A stretch of 64,000 bases of DNA from assembly GCA_003244105.1 (NCBI GenBank), contig QHBK01000006.1, positions 124,001 to 188,000 of the forward strand. Direction: 5' to 3'. Below, piece after piece: positions 35,067 through 43,626 of the stretch. Under the pieces are notes generated by a model, which had not been told where the DNA came from, did no database searches, and worked only from the letters and a program-made list of their open reading frames with translations. Source of the stretch: Candidatus Eremiobacter antarcticus. Lineage in GTDB: Bacteria > Vulcanimicrobiota > Vulcanimicrobiia > Eremiobacterales > Eremiobacteraceae. The position numbers were made by a program, and so were the translations under genes. Every line of letters begins with the position of its first letter. Positions within the stretch are counted from its first letter, which is position 1.

Positions 35067-36356
35067 TTGCCCACCGTTAGGATGCCGCAGTTGGGAGAGA
35101 CGGTGACCGAGGGCACCGTTGGGCGCTGGCTCAAAAAAGAGGGCGAGGCGGTCGCCAAATACGAGCCGCTTCTGGAAGTGGAAACGGACAAGGTAGCGTC
35201 GGAGATTCCCTCGCCGTTTGCGGGAATGCTCAGCAAAGTGTTCGCCGAAGAGGGCGCGACCATTCCGGTCGGTGCACCCATCTGCGAGATCGGCGAGGCG
35301 ACGGGAGCGCAAGCGCAGGCGAGCAAGCCTGTCGCAGAAGCTCCGGCGCAATCCGCCGGTACTGCTGTGGCGTCGCCGGTCAGCGAGCCGGTCGCAGCAT
35401 CCGCGCCGGCCAGCGTCTCTGCAGCTCGATCGGCGCCTTCGCAATCCACGGATGGCGTGCGTTACTCGCCGGCCGTCCGCAAGCTCGTGCGCCAGCATCG
35501 CATCGACGTTAAGCAGTTGCCCGGCACAGGCCGCGGCGGCCGCGTGACCGCGGTTGACGTTTTGAAGTTGATCGAATCCGGCGGCGCCCGGCCGGCGGCG
35601 CCCGCTGCTTCGGCCCAGCCATTGCAAATGCCGGCAGCGCATCCGCAACCTCTGCCGATTGCGCCGCCCGGCGAAGGCGACACCGTCGTTCGCGTGACGC
35701 AGATGCGAAAGACGATCGCGGAACGCATGGTGCTGTCCAAGACGACGATTCCGCATGCCTGGTCGATGGTGGAAGCCGACGTCACGGCAGTTGCCAAATG
35801 GCGTGAAACGGAAAAGGAAGCGTTCAAGGCGCGCGAGGGCGCCAACCTCACGTTCCTTCCCATCATGGTGCTAGCCGTGTGCGGCGCCTTGCGCGAGTTT
35901 CCGGCCGTCAACAGCACGTGGGCGGGCGACAAGATCATCTTGCGCAAGGGCATCAACATCGGGATCGCGGTCGAGATTGAAGACGGCTTAGTTGTGCCGG
36001 TGATCCGTGACGCCGACGATTTGAGCCTGGCCGGCGTTGCCCGCGCGGTTCACAGCCTGGCGGGCAAGGCGCGCAGCCGCAAACTGACCATGGAAGAGAT
36101 GACCGACGGCTCGATCACGGTCGACAACACCGGCGCTTTGGGCAGCATCGCGTCCGTGCCGATCATCAATCCGCCGCAAGCCGCCATCATCACGATGGAA
36201 GCGGTGGTCAAGCGCCCGTGGGTGATCAACGACGCCATCGCGATCCGTTCGATCATGAACGTCTGTCTGTGTCTCGATCATCGAGTGTTGGACGGCGCGA
36301 TCGCGTCGCGCTTCTTGCAGTCGGTGAAGCGCAGACTGGAGACGTTTTCGGTCTAG
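35067..36356 (+). CDS. dihydrolipoamide acyltransferase E2 component
   Basis: A 429-residue E2 with an N-terminal lipoyl domain (EVETDKVASEI, with Lys as lipoylation site) and a long Ala/Pro linker. The peripheral-subunit-binding domain follows (RYSPAVRKLVRQHRID, GTGRGGRVTAVDVL), then the catalytic core with DHRVLDGAIASRF, where the catalytic His-Asp pair sits. TTG 35067 is the start, with AGAGGAGA at 35056-35063 just upstream. The operon lacks E3 (dihydrolipoamide dehydrogenase), which must be encoded elsewhere. A terminator follows the stop. Confidence 0.93.
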   Translation: MPTVRMPQLGETVTEGTVGRWLKKEGEAVAKYEPLLEVETDKVASEIPSPFAGMLSKVFAEEGATIPVGAPICEIGEATGAQAQASKPVAEAPAQSAGTAVASPVSEPVAASAPASVSAARSAPSQSTDGVRYSPAVRKLVRQHRIDVKQLPGTGRGGRVTAVDVLKLIESGGARPAAPAASAQPLQMPAAHPQPLPIAPPGEGDTVVRVTQMRKTIAERMVLSKTTIPHAWSMVEADVTAVAKWRETEKEAFKAREGANLTFLPIMVLAVCGALREFPAVNSTWAGDKIILRKGINIGIAVEIEDGLVVPVIRDADDLSLAGVARAVHSLAGKARSRKLTMEEMTDGSITVDNTGALGSIASVPIINPPQAAIITMEAVVKRPWVINDAIAIRSIMNVCLCLDHRVLDGAIASRFLQSVKRRLETFSV

Positions 36357-36376
36357 GCTGGCACGCGGCAGAAATT

Positions 36377-36407
36377 GAAGAGGACGGCTTTGCGGCCGCC
36401 CTCTTTT
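36377..36407 (+). terminator. terminator of the 2-oxoacid dehydrogenase operon
   Basis: GAGGACGGC (36380-36388) pairs with GCCGCCCTC (36395-36403) with a single A/C mismatch and a 6-nt loop, and TTTT follows at 36404-36407. It stands between E2 and the converging TonB-receptor gene, and may also slow transcription from the other side. Confidence 0.75.
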
Positions 36408-36430
36408 CACGAGGCTCTCTACTGGTTCCG

Positions 36431-39400
36431 TCAGATCTTCACGTTGACCTGGAAGTACAGCTGTAGGGGCAGCGGAAGATTGAACGAGTTGACGTCGCCG
36501 TATGACGGAACGAACGGCTGCGCGAAGTACTGGTTGAGCGGCACACCGTTCGCGGTCGTGTCGTTGGCGCCCGCGCCGTTATAGAAGTTGCTGATGTAGA
36601 ACGTGTTCGAGATGTAGCCGCACACGTTCTTATCCGGCGGATACTGCTTCGACCAGGGCGTGGTCGAACCGCCGAAGCAGCGGTTCACCAAGTTGGCCAC
36701 GGTAAGGTTCGCGGTCACCTTCGGGTTGATGTCGTAGCTGAGCTGCAAGCCCATGTTGAACTGCCAAGGCTGGCGGAACTCGCCGAAGCTGTCGAACCGG
36801 CTGGTTGCCGGATTGGGGATGAACAAGCTCCCAAGCGAGCTGCCGGAGCTCGATGGCGCAAAGGCGCACGACGTGTAGTCCGCCCGCAGCGGGTCGCCGC
36901 CGCTCGACGGAATCGCTTCGTTGTTGGCGGTGCACACGCGTGGATCGACACCAAGCACGTCGGCCGGCGTGCCGTATGTGGCCCCTTGGTTAAGCGTGAA
37001 GCCGGGTGTGATGGCGAACTTGTTGTGCCGATAGCTGGTCACCAGCGAGAACGTGTTCGGCGACACGTACGGGAAATCCAAGCCTGTGTCGTACCAGCCG
37101 AACTTGTCGAGCAGCGGCTGGGGCGCCATGTTGTAGTAGGGGTTGCGGATCGCCACGAACGCTCCGCCGGCGTCGTCCGTGCAGGTCGGGTCGGCTGTCG
37201 CGTCAGCGGTGCTCTGGTAGCAGGGCGCTCCCCCACCGGCCTTGGTCAGCAGATTGAAGTTCTGGATATCCTGGTTGTAGGGATCCACCGGATTGATCGT
37301 CGAGTGCTGGTAATTGCTCCACCGCTCTTTCGAGTTTGTGTACGTGTAGGAGAAGACTCCCGACAATCCGTTGCGGTTGAAGTCGCCTTTTGTGAGCTGA
37401 ACCTCGATGCCGGTCGTGCGCTGCGTGCCTGAATTGAAGGCAGGCGAAAGGGCGATGGTGGGAACGTTTGCGCTTTCGAAAAGCTCATCCGTGGCCCAAC
37501 GGTAGTAGGGCGTCAACTTCACCGAATAGTCGGTTCCCGGAAAATGGTGCTCGATCGAGAAGTCGTAGTTATTCGAGAATTGCGCCAGCGCGTCGTGGCG
37601 CGGTGTGTTGAAACCGAAGGGCAAGAAGCCGATCAGCTGGGCGGCGAGATTCTCCTCGAAACTGTTGTATTGAATAGCATAATTCTGGGGTTGCTGCGCG
37701 TAGCGGCCGGCGCTGAAGCGCAAGACCGTGTCGGAATTCACCGTGTAGGTCATGCCGAAGCGGGGCTCCGAGTATGTCTGTGTGTACACGCGCCCATATT
37801 GGTTGGAGATCAGCAAGTGGCCATTGGCGCCGTCGGGGTGGACCGTCTGCACGCCGTTTGAGGGGTCGACGATGCAGTTGAAGGTCACATAGGGGGTCAG
37901 TGTTGATGCATCCTGCGGAGCCTGTGGCACTAGCAACGGCTGGAGCGTGACCGGATTGTAGCAATACTCCCGCTGCGCTGCGCCGAACCAGAAGTTTTTG
38001 CCCGGCGTGTTTGTGTCCGCCAAATCGAACTCGTCACGGCTGATGCGCACGCTGAAGTTGAGGTCTAGCTTCGGCGTCGGACGCCAATCGTCGATGAGCG
38101 CGAAGTTCGTGAACTTGGGCACCAGCGAGTTCAAGCCGCCTTGGTTGCCGGTGTAGGTGAGAAGGAAGGCGGCGCCGGCGCGGCAAGCTGGGCTCGTCGC
38201 GGGAATGTCGCCGGACGTGCACGGGTTTTGCGCCAAGCCGGCCGTCGGATGCCTAAACGTCCCTTGGCTGATGGAGTCGTTGCACGGCGCCGGGTCACCT
38301 GCGGCATAGCTGTCGAAGCCGTTATCGCCTGTGCCGTCGCTCGTGGCGAAGCATTGAGAGCCGTTGGTCAGATTGCTGACCTGTTGATTCCGCGTGTTGA
38401 AGTTGTTCAGATTGTTGGCCCGCAGCGTAGCAGCCGTCACGTAACCCAGCGCGGCGGTGATTTGATTCTTGTCGCTGATCTGCTGCACGTACTGGGCCTG
38501 CACGCCGCGCGTGTGGGTGTCGACTTCGTAATCGAAGTTCGTGGCGCCAAACCCGCTGCCGATGCCGCGCCGTGACGCGCCGCTGCGGTTGGTGTTGGAA
38601 TAGAACGTGTAGCCGAAGATCCGGAAATAGGAATTGTCGTTGATGTTGCGCTGATACTGCAGCTTGAGGATGTTGGCGGTGTCCCAACGCGCGTCGCGGT
38701 AGTCCGCCGGCAGCTTGGATACTACGCCGTCCGGGCACTGGCCCGGCACAGTAACCCGGGTATCACTGTTGTTGCAACGGTTGGAAGGCGAGCCCGGGAA
38801 CAGGTACGCGATCGGCTGGATGTCGGCCGGCGCCAAGAACGAAGTCCCACCGGGATATGTGAAGAAGTCGGGCCAGTGCGGCTGGCTGATATCTCCTTGA
38901 TCTACCAGGCCCTGCACGAGCGTCCGGCCCGCGTCATTGACGCCGCTGTAGTACTGCCGGTACTGCGAGGATGACGTGTACAAGAGCTGGACGTCGTCTC
39001 TTCCATTGTCATAGCGATGCGGAATGCCGAAGTGGAAGTTTCCGATCGCGTCGCGTCCTGCGATGAACGAGATGAAGTCATACACTGGACTGAACGTCGA
39101 AAAACAGCCCGGATCTGTGTTGACAAAGGCGGTCGCAGGGTTGGTGTAGGTGGCGTCTCCGTTGCACGTCGGATAGACGGCCGGGAAGAAGCAGCACGTG
39201 AACGAGGTGTCGTTCGTCGGCCCTTGGGGATAAGGGAACTGATTCAGCAGACCAGCTCCATTGTTCTGATCGAGGTAACGGAAAGCCGGGTTGTAGCCGC
39301 TGAAACCGACGTAGTATGAGAACAGGCGGTTGGCGGTCCCGCCGCCGACTTCGAAGGAAGCGTCGTGATAGAACGTCGGAGTGCCGACGCGCGCTGACAA

Positions 39401-40189
39401 GTTGGCGTAGCCTGGATAGCTGCCCGATTTTGCGACCTGGTTGATGAAACCGGCCAGACCGCTCGCGTTGGAGTTGGCGCTGCCTCCGCCCGTGTATATC
39501 TGCAGCTCTTGTTGGCCGAACGTGGACGCCGAGTGGCCCGGGTAGTTGTCGAAGGAGCGGTTGACGGGCACGCCGTCATATTCGTAGCCGATCTGATCGT
39601 AGTAGCCGCCGCGGATGTAGACTGTTTGGTTCACGCCCATCTGGCCGGGCGGCACGAAGGCGCCTGGCATGGATGCGATGGCCGAATACGCCTGGTCGAG
39701 AGAACCGCCGCCGCCCAGCGGCGCGGATGCCGAGGTCAACGCCGGGTTGACCGAATAGACGTCCGTCACGGTGCCGGGGCGCACCACGCTCAAAGAAGAT
39801 CGCACGGTCACCGTGCCGATCGTCTTCAGGCTTTTCAGCACCGCCATGGAAACGGTCTGCGCCTGATCGGCGAAGACGCTGATGCCCTGCAGCTGCTTGG
39901 GTTCGTAGCCCTCTTTGTGAACCGAGATCACGTACGTATCGGGGAGCAAGGACAAGAAGTTGAACTTGCCGCCCGCATCGGTCGTGGTCGTCGCCGACTG
40001 CGACGGGCTCACCGCGCTGACCGACACCCCGGACACCGGCGCCAGGGACGTGGCATCCGTCACGAACCCTGACAACGACCCGGTCGTGCCCGCACGAGCT
40101 GGGGCGCAAACCAGGCAGACGATGAGCGACAACAGACATGTCGGCGCGAGCAAACGGGAAAAGGCTGCGTGAAATCGGCTACTCAGCAT
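36431..40189 (-). CDS. TonB-dependent outer-membrane receptor with carboxypeptidase-regulatory-like domain
   Basis: A 1252-residue outer-membrane protein. A Sec signal peptide covers residues 1-33 (hydrophobic LLSLIVCLVCAPARA). A CarboxypepD-regulatory-like fold follows at about 36-115 (GSLSGFVTDATSLAPVSGV, TTTTDAGGKFNFLSLLPDTYVISV). The plug comes next (VYIRGGYYDQIGYEYDGVPV and GGGSANSNASGLAGFINQVAK). The remaining 950 residues are a long barrel with many aromatic, Tyr-rich strands, ending in LPLQLYFQVNVKI. Such receptors (SusC/OmpA-like or Oar-like) import large ligands or mediate surface roles. The ligand is unknown; no SusD-like gene is adjacent. It shows that the cell has an outer membrane. 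Confidence 0.93.
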   Translation of the reverse strand: MLSSRFHAAFSRLLAPTCLLSLIVCLVCAPARAGTTGSLSGFVTDATSLAPVSGVSVSAVSPSQSATTTTDAGGKFNFLSLLPDTYVISVHKEGYEPKQLQGISVFADQAQTVSMAVLKSLKTIGTVTVRSSLSVVRPGTVTDVYSVNPALTSASAPLGGGGSLDQAYSAIASMPGAFVPPGQMGVNQTVYIRGGYYDQIGYEYDGVPVNRSFDNYPGHSASTFGQQELQIYTGGGSANSNASGLAGFINQVAKSGSYPGYANLSARVGTPTFYHDASFEVGGGTANRLFSYYVGFSGYNPAFRYLDQNNGAGLLNQFPYPQGPTNDTSFTCCFFPAVYPTCNGDATYTNPATAFVNTDPGCFSTFSPVYDFISFIAGRDAIGNFHFGIPHRYDNGRDDVQLLYTSSSQYRQYYSGVNDAGRTLVQGLVDQGDISQPHWPDFFTYPGGTSFLAPADIQPIAYLFPGSPSNRCNNSDTRVTVPGQCPDGVVSKLPADYRDARWDTANILKLQYQRNINDNSYFRIFGYTFYSNTNRSGASRRGIGSGFGATNFDYEVDTHTRGVQAQYVQQISDKNQITAALGYVTAATLRANNLNNFNTRNQQVSNLTNGSQCFATSDGTGDNGFDSYAAGDPAPCNDSISQGTFRHPTAGLAQNPCTSGDIPATSPACRAGAAFLLTYTGNQGGLNSLVPKFTNFALIDDWRPTPKLDLNFSVRISRDEFDLADTNTPGKNFWFGAAQREYCYNPVTLQPLLVPQAPQDASTLTPYVTFNCIVDPSNGVQTVHPDGANGHLLISNQYGRVYTQTYSEPRFGMTYTVNSDTVLRFSAGRYAQQPQNYAIQYNSFEENLAAQLIGFLPFGFNTPRHDALAQFSNNYDFSIEHHFPGTDYSVKLTPYYRWATDELFESANVPTIALSPAFNSGTQRTTGIEVQLTKGDFNRNGLSGVFSYTYTNSKERWSNYQHSTINPVDPYNQDIQNFNLLTKAGGGAPCYQSTADATADPTCTDDAGGAFVAIRNPYYNMAPQPLLDKFGWYDTGLDFPYVSPNTFSLVTSYRHNKFAITPGFTLNQGATYGTPADVLGVDPRVCTANNEAIPSSGGDPLRADYTSCAFAPSSSGSSLGSLFIPNPATSRFDSFGEFRQPWQFNMGLQLSYDINPKVTANLTVANLVNRCFGGSTTPWSKQYPPDKNVCGYISNTFYISNFYNGAGANDTTANGVPLNQYFAQPFVPSYGDVNSFNLPLPLQLYFQVNVKI

Positions 40190-40285
40190 GGCGCTTCTTT
40201 CTAAGTTTTACGCGTTGCAATAGGCGATCCGTGGTGGGGGGCGGCTCGTCGAATTTCTGAACTTGGGCGTGGTGAAGTCTGCGAC

Positions 40286-40314
40286 ACAATAAAAAAATAC
40301 CCGTTTCGCATCAA
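40286..40314 (-). promoter_or_regulatory. possible promoter of the TonB-receptor gene
   Basis: On the minus strand TTGATG (plus 40309-40314) and TATTGT (plus 40286-40291) are separated by 17 bp, each matching the sigma70 consensus at 4 of 6 positions. They sit about 100 bp upstream of ATG 40189, in the 292-bp gap between the receptor and the MFS gene. The gap otherwise shows nothing I can name. Confidence 0.3.
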
Positions 40315-40481
40315 GTGTAGCCTTGAAGGCTTCTTTTGAACGCCTTGACCGCGACGTGGTATCCTCTGTGGTCGCTGAGCGACGGTTCGCTATGCACCGC
40401 ATTGGCCCTGCGACTTCCTCGCGCGCTCGGGCGCCGCTCGCGCTCGATTGGCCGAATCTCCTGCGCGAGCAAGCCAAAGTC

Positions 40482-41759
40482 TTATGCAAGGTCTCGCAAC
40501 GCGATGAAACGCGTCATCGCCGCGCTGGCGACGAGCACAAGAGCGCCGGCTATGGCCAGAGTCGACGGCAGGGACGTGAGCGTGGCGGCGGATCCGAGCA
40601 GCCACGCGCCGAGCGGCATGAATCCCAAGAAGATCATCGTGTAGAGCGACATCACGCGGCCGCGCATCACGAGCGGCGTGTGGGTCTGGAGCAGCGTGTT
40701 GGTCATGCCCATGAACAGCATGATCGCAGCACCTAAGACGACGAGCGCGCACGACGCCGACAGGACGTTGCGCGTCAGAGCGAAGCAGAAAAGGGCGGCG
40801 CCCGAGGCGATGCCGCTTGACAGCATCAGGATGCCCCGGCGGTGCTGTGCCCCGATGAATGCTGTTGCGATCGAGCCGCCAAGAGCTCCCGCACCCGAGA
40901 CTGCCATCAGGATTCCCAGCCCGTCCGCGCCCCTGTGGATGACGCCCTTGGCGAAGGCGGGCATGAGCTGGATGTAAGGCCGAGCGACGATCGACATGAG
41001 CACGGCGAGCGCGAAGATGGCAAGGATCGCGGGCTGCGAGCGGACATAGCGCAGGCCGTCCAGCATCTCGTGCCAGATGCCGCGACGTTCCACGTCTAAA
41101 AGTGGGGGCTTGGGAGAAATCGCGCCCAACGCCAACAGGACAGCACCGTAAGAGAGCGCGTTGATGTAAAAACAATCAGCCACCCCGACGGTGCTGACGA
41201 GAATGCCGCCCAACGCCGGACCGATGATCGCGGGCCCGTTGAATGCCGCCGAGTTCAGGCCGATGGCATTCATCAGCTGACCCTTGGGCACCAAATGCGG
41301 AACGAGCGACTGGCGTGTCGGGGCGTCGAACGACAATCCCGCGGCCGACACGGCGGCGAGGACCAGGACGTGCCAGATTTTCACGACGTGCAGCTGCGAC
41401 AGAATGGCAAGCGCTAAGGCGCTGATCCCCAGCGCCGATTGGCTGATGATCAGGAGCCGGCGCCGGTCCACCCGATCGGCCAGTGTGCCGGCGACGCCTG
41501 ACAGCAAAAAAACCGGAATCGCTCGCACGAACCCGACAAGGCCGAGATAAAAAGGGGCGAGCGTCTGGTTGGGTGAGAGCTCGACGACGAGCCAGCCTTG
41601 GGCGAGCGTGGCCATCCAGCTGCCCGTGTTGGAGACGAGCAGGCCAGCCCACAACAGCCGGAACTCTTTATAGGCAAGAGCGCCGAAGCGGCGGGAAATG
41701 ATGGGCGTCGACCCAGGCTCGCTTACATCGTGACCGTCCGGCATCGCCACTCGATGCAT
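40482..41759 (-). CDS. MFS transporter (EntS-like exporter family)
   Basis: A 425-residue inner-membrane protein with about 12 helices. The first transmembrane pair contains LLWAGLLVSNTGSWMATLAQ and the family-typical motif A is GTLADRVDRRRLLII. DAPTRQSLVPHLV and GPALGGILV are typical of the PF05977 (EntS/MFS_3) branch, which exports siderophores and other small molecules. It lies between the TonB receptor and the LuxE-LuxC-aminotransferase operon, all on the same strand, but 475 bp separate it from the latter. The substrate is unknown. Confidence 0.88.
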   Translation of the reverse strand: MHRVAMPDGHDVSEPGSTPIISRRFGALAYKEFRLLWAGLLVSNTGSWMATLAQGWLVVELSPNQTLAPFYLGLVGFVRAIPVFLLSGVAGTLADRVDRRRLLIISQSALGISALALAILSQLHVVKIWHVLVLAAVSAAGLSFDAPTRQSLVPHLVPKGQLMNAIGLNSAAFNGPAIIGPALGGILVSTVGVADCFYINALSYGAVLLALGAISPKPPLLDVERRGIWHEMLDGLRYVRSQPAILAIFALAVLMSIVARPYIQLMPAFAKGVIHRGADGLGILMAVSGAGALGGSIATAFIGAQHRRGILMLSSGIASGAALFCFALTRNVLSASCALVVLGAAIMLFMGMTNTLLQTHTPLVMRGRVMSLYTMIFLGFMPLGAWLLGSAATLTSLPSTLAIAGALVLVASAAMTRFIALRDLA

Positions 41760-41824
41760 GTTTTGGCCGACGACGGGTTAGTCCCGCGCTGACTTAAGGA
41801 CTTGGCGCGGCTCTATGCTACCTG

Positions 41825-42080
41825 CAGAACAGAAACGGCCGAGCACGAGGCTCGGCCGTAACTGTTAGGTCGATAGCGTTTCGCCTGGCGTAGGAATCTG
41901 TCTTTCCGGTGAGCAGATTCGTTTGCGTAGGCTTAACTGGGACGCGATCCCCAGAGCTATCATCCGGTTTGAGGCCGGATCCCCAACGGTAGGGGCACCA
42001 TCTCCGAGAAGTTCGGCTCTCTACGCTTGCAAACGTAGCACCCGTTGTTGCTTTCGCTTCTCGGCACCGCGGTCGGTGTG
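41825..42080 (-). ncRNA. candidate structured RNA of unknown class
   Basis: The gap 41760-42234 contains a run of hairpins best read on the minus strand. CTTCTCGG/CCGAGAAG (42057-42064 with 42004-42011) encloses CTACG/CGTAG (42021-42025, 42034-42038). CCCC/GGGG (41981-41984, 41992-41995) comes next, then ATCCGG/CCGGAT (41962-41967, 41975-41980), GGGA/TCCC (41939-41942, 41948-41951) and GAATCTG/CAGATTC (41894-41900, 41914-41920). An intrinsic terminator closes the run. I compared it by eye with tmRNA, RNase P, SRP, 6S and common riboswitch motifs and none fit. A frame of 113 codons through this stretch has no protein-like character. Confidence 0.45.
41828..41866 (-). terminator. terminator closing the candidate RNA
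   Basis: A 9-bp perfect stem ACGGCCGAG/CTCGGCCGT (41835-41843, 41851-41859) has an outer AACAG/CTGTT extension separated by a 2x2 internal loop. On the minus strand the stem is followed by TTCTGTTCT. On the plus strand no T-run follows. Confidence 0.65.
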
Positions 42081-42085
42081 GTCGC

Positions 42086-42115
42086 AGTATAATCGAAGCT
42101 CGTGCGCGCGCGCAA
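42086..42115 (-). promoter_or_regulatory. possible promoter for the candidate RNA
   Basis: On the minus strand TATACT (plus 42086-42091) lies 18 bp from TTGCGC (plus 42110-42115). This would start transcription near 42080, at the edge of the hairpin run. The same bases give a perfect TATAAT on the plus strand (42088-42093), but no good -35 partners it. Confidence 0.3.
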
Positions 42116-42145
42116 CGGAACGATTGTTCGTTTTTGAAAATAAAT

Positions 42146-42208
42146 TGTGGATAGGCCAAGGCATAGTGTGGATAAACAAGCGCACGACGGTGAGCGCATT
42201 GTGGATAA
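42146..42208 (+). promoter_or_regulatory. cluster of three DnaA boxes next to an AT-rich stretch
   Basis: TGTGGATAG (42146-42154), TGTGGATAA (42167-42175) and TGTGGATAA (42200-42208) are, read on the minus strand, TTATCCACA boxes: two perfect and one with a single mismatch. All three have the same orientation, within 63 bp. Just upstream, 42124-42146 is AT-rich in an otherwise GC-rich region. This could be a replication origin segment, a DnaA-titration site or a DnaA-controlled promoter. dnaA, dnaN and gyrB are not in the window. Confidence 0.6.
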
Positions 42209-42234
42209 CGCAGTCATTTGCGGAAAGGGTCGGA

Positions 42235-43626
42235 TTACCGAACAACAACTGCGGGCGCCGCAACCGCATTCGCAAACGTGCTTTCAAGAACGCGCGCGCA
42301 GAAGCGAAGCTGTTCAAGGCTGATCGTCAAGGGCGGAGAGAGCGAGATGACGTTGCGATGCGGACCGCACGTCAATATGAGCACCCCATTGATCATCGCT
42401 TCACGCATCACCTCAGCCGCAAGCTTCGCATCGGGACCGCCGTCGGGCGCCGTGCACTCAAGACCCCAAAGCAGCCCGCAGCCACGGATGTCGCTGATGC
42501 GCCCGTCAGAGCAGGCTGCGACGCCTTGCAGCAGGGAGCGCACGCTGCCCTCGAGCTCTGCGGCTCGTTCGGCCAACCGGTGCTTGCGCAGTTCGGCGAT
42601 CGACGCAAGCGCCGCGGCGCAGCCGGCCGGATGGCCGAGAAAGGTTCCGGTATGCATCGCTTCGCCGCCGGAGAGAGGCCAACGATCCATGATCTCCGCT
42701 TTGCCGACGCAGGCCGCGATCGGGAAACCGGAAGACATGCCCTTGCCCAGGCAGAGAAGATCCGGCACGATGCCCGCGCGCTCGCACGCGAACCAGCGGC
42801 CGGTGCGCCCGAACCCCGTGAAGATCTCATCGACGATGAGGACGAGGCTGCGCTCGTCACACATTTCCCTCAAGCCCTGCAGCCAGCCGGCGGGCGCGGG
42901 CACGACGCCGCCGCGCCCCGCGACTGCCTCGACGATGACTGCGCCGATATCAGCGCCTTTAGGCCCATCGAGCAGCGCGCGAACTGCGGCAAGACAGGCA
43001 GCGTCGCAGTCTCCACGACAGTGCGACAGCGGACAGCGATGAGCGTTCGGGTACGGCGCTCTGACCGCAAATGGCGCGAGTTGTGCGCGCAACGGCGCTT
43101 TGAACTCATCACGGTCGGTAAGCGGGAGTGTTCCATAGCTCAGGCCGTGATAGGCGTCTGTGAAGCAAATGACGCCCGGCTTGCCGGATGCGATGGCGGC
43201 GGTTTTCAAAGCGGCTTCGACCGCTTCCGCGCCGGTCGCGGCAAAGATCACGCGCTTGGCGCCCTCGCCGGGCGTCAGTCCGCAAAGAAGCTTGGCGAGC
43301 GCAAGGCGGTTCTCGGTGGGATAGACGTCGCCCATGCCATGGAAAAGCCGCCGCGCTTGAGCGGCCATCGCTTCGACGACCTGGGGATTGCTGTGTCCGG
43401 CGGCTGCGACACCAAAGGCGCCGGTCAGATCGACATAGACATTGCCGTCGACGTCGACGATGTTGGCACCGTGTGCGTCAGAGAGAAAGATCGGAAACTC
43501 GTCGCTCACATAAGTGATGTTGCGGCTCTCGTACGTATGAAGCTGCGCGGACAAGCGCCGGCTGTTGGGACCCGGTGGAGAGATATTGATGTCGGCGAAG
43601 CGGCCGCCCAGAGAGTCCTCGCTCAT
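42235..43626 (-). CDS. class III PLP aminotransferase
   Basis: A 463-residue PLP enzyme of the GabT/ArgD/GSA type. The cofactor lysine is in CLGKGMSSGFPIAAC, preceded by LVLIVDEIFTGFGRTGRWFA, where the Asp pairs with the pyridine N. GATGAEAVEAAL and FHGMGDVYPTENR are typical N-terminal elements. A Cys-rich insertion (HRCPLSHCRGDCDAAC) resembles the CPFG..C region of GABA aminotransferases. ATG 43626 overlaps the stop of the LuxC-like gene (ATGA). The genetic link to LuxE/LuxC suggests it aminates the aldehyde that they make; this is inference. Confidence 0.88.
   Translation of the reverse strand: MSEDSLGGRFADINISPPGPNSRRLSAQLHTYESRNITYVSDEFPIFLSDAHGANIVDVDGNVYVDLTGAFGVAAAGHSNPQVVEAMAAQARRLFHGMGDVYPTENRLALAKLLCGLTPGEGAKRVIFAATGAEAVEAALKTAAIASGKPGVICFTDAYHGLSYGTLPLTDRDEFKAPLRAQLAPFAVRAPYPNAHRCPLSHCRGDCDAACLAAVRALLDGPKGADIGAVIVEAVAGRGGVVPAPAGWLQGLREMCDERSLVLIVDEIFTGFGRTGRWFACERAGIVPDLLCLGKGMSSGFPIAACVGKAEIMDRWPLSGGEAMHTGTFLGHPAGCAAALASIAELRKHRLAERAAELEGSVRSLLQGVAACSDGRISDIRGCGLLWGLECTAPDGGPDAKLAAEVMREAMINGVLILTCGPHRNVISLSPPLTISLEQLRFCARVLESTFANAVAAPAVVVR

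Noticed and set aside
40208-40489. 93-codon frame between TonB receptor and MFS genes
   Set aside because: No ribosome site, low-complexity Arg/Ser content and no similarity-like pattern.
41825-42080. Assigning the hairpin run to tmRNA because GCAAACGAA resembles a tag-start
   Set aside because: No tRNA-like ends, no tag ending in LAA, and no conserved 5' segment; 6S, RNase P and SRP signatures are also missing.
41818-42159. 113-codon frame through the candidate RNA
   Set aside because: Composition is low in hydrophobic residues, has no motif and runs through strong hairpins and a terminator; better read as non-coding.
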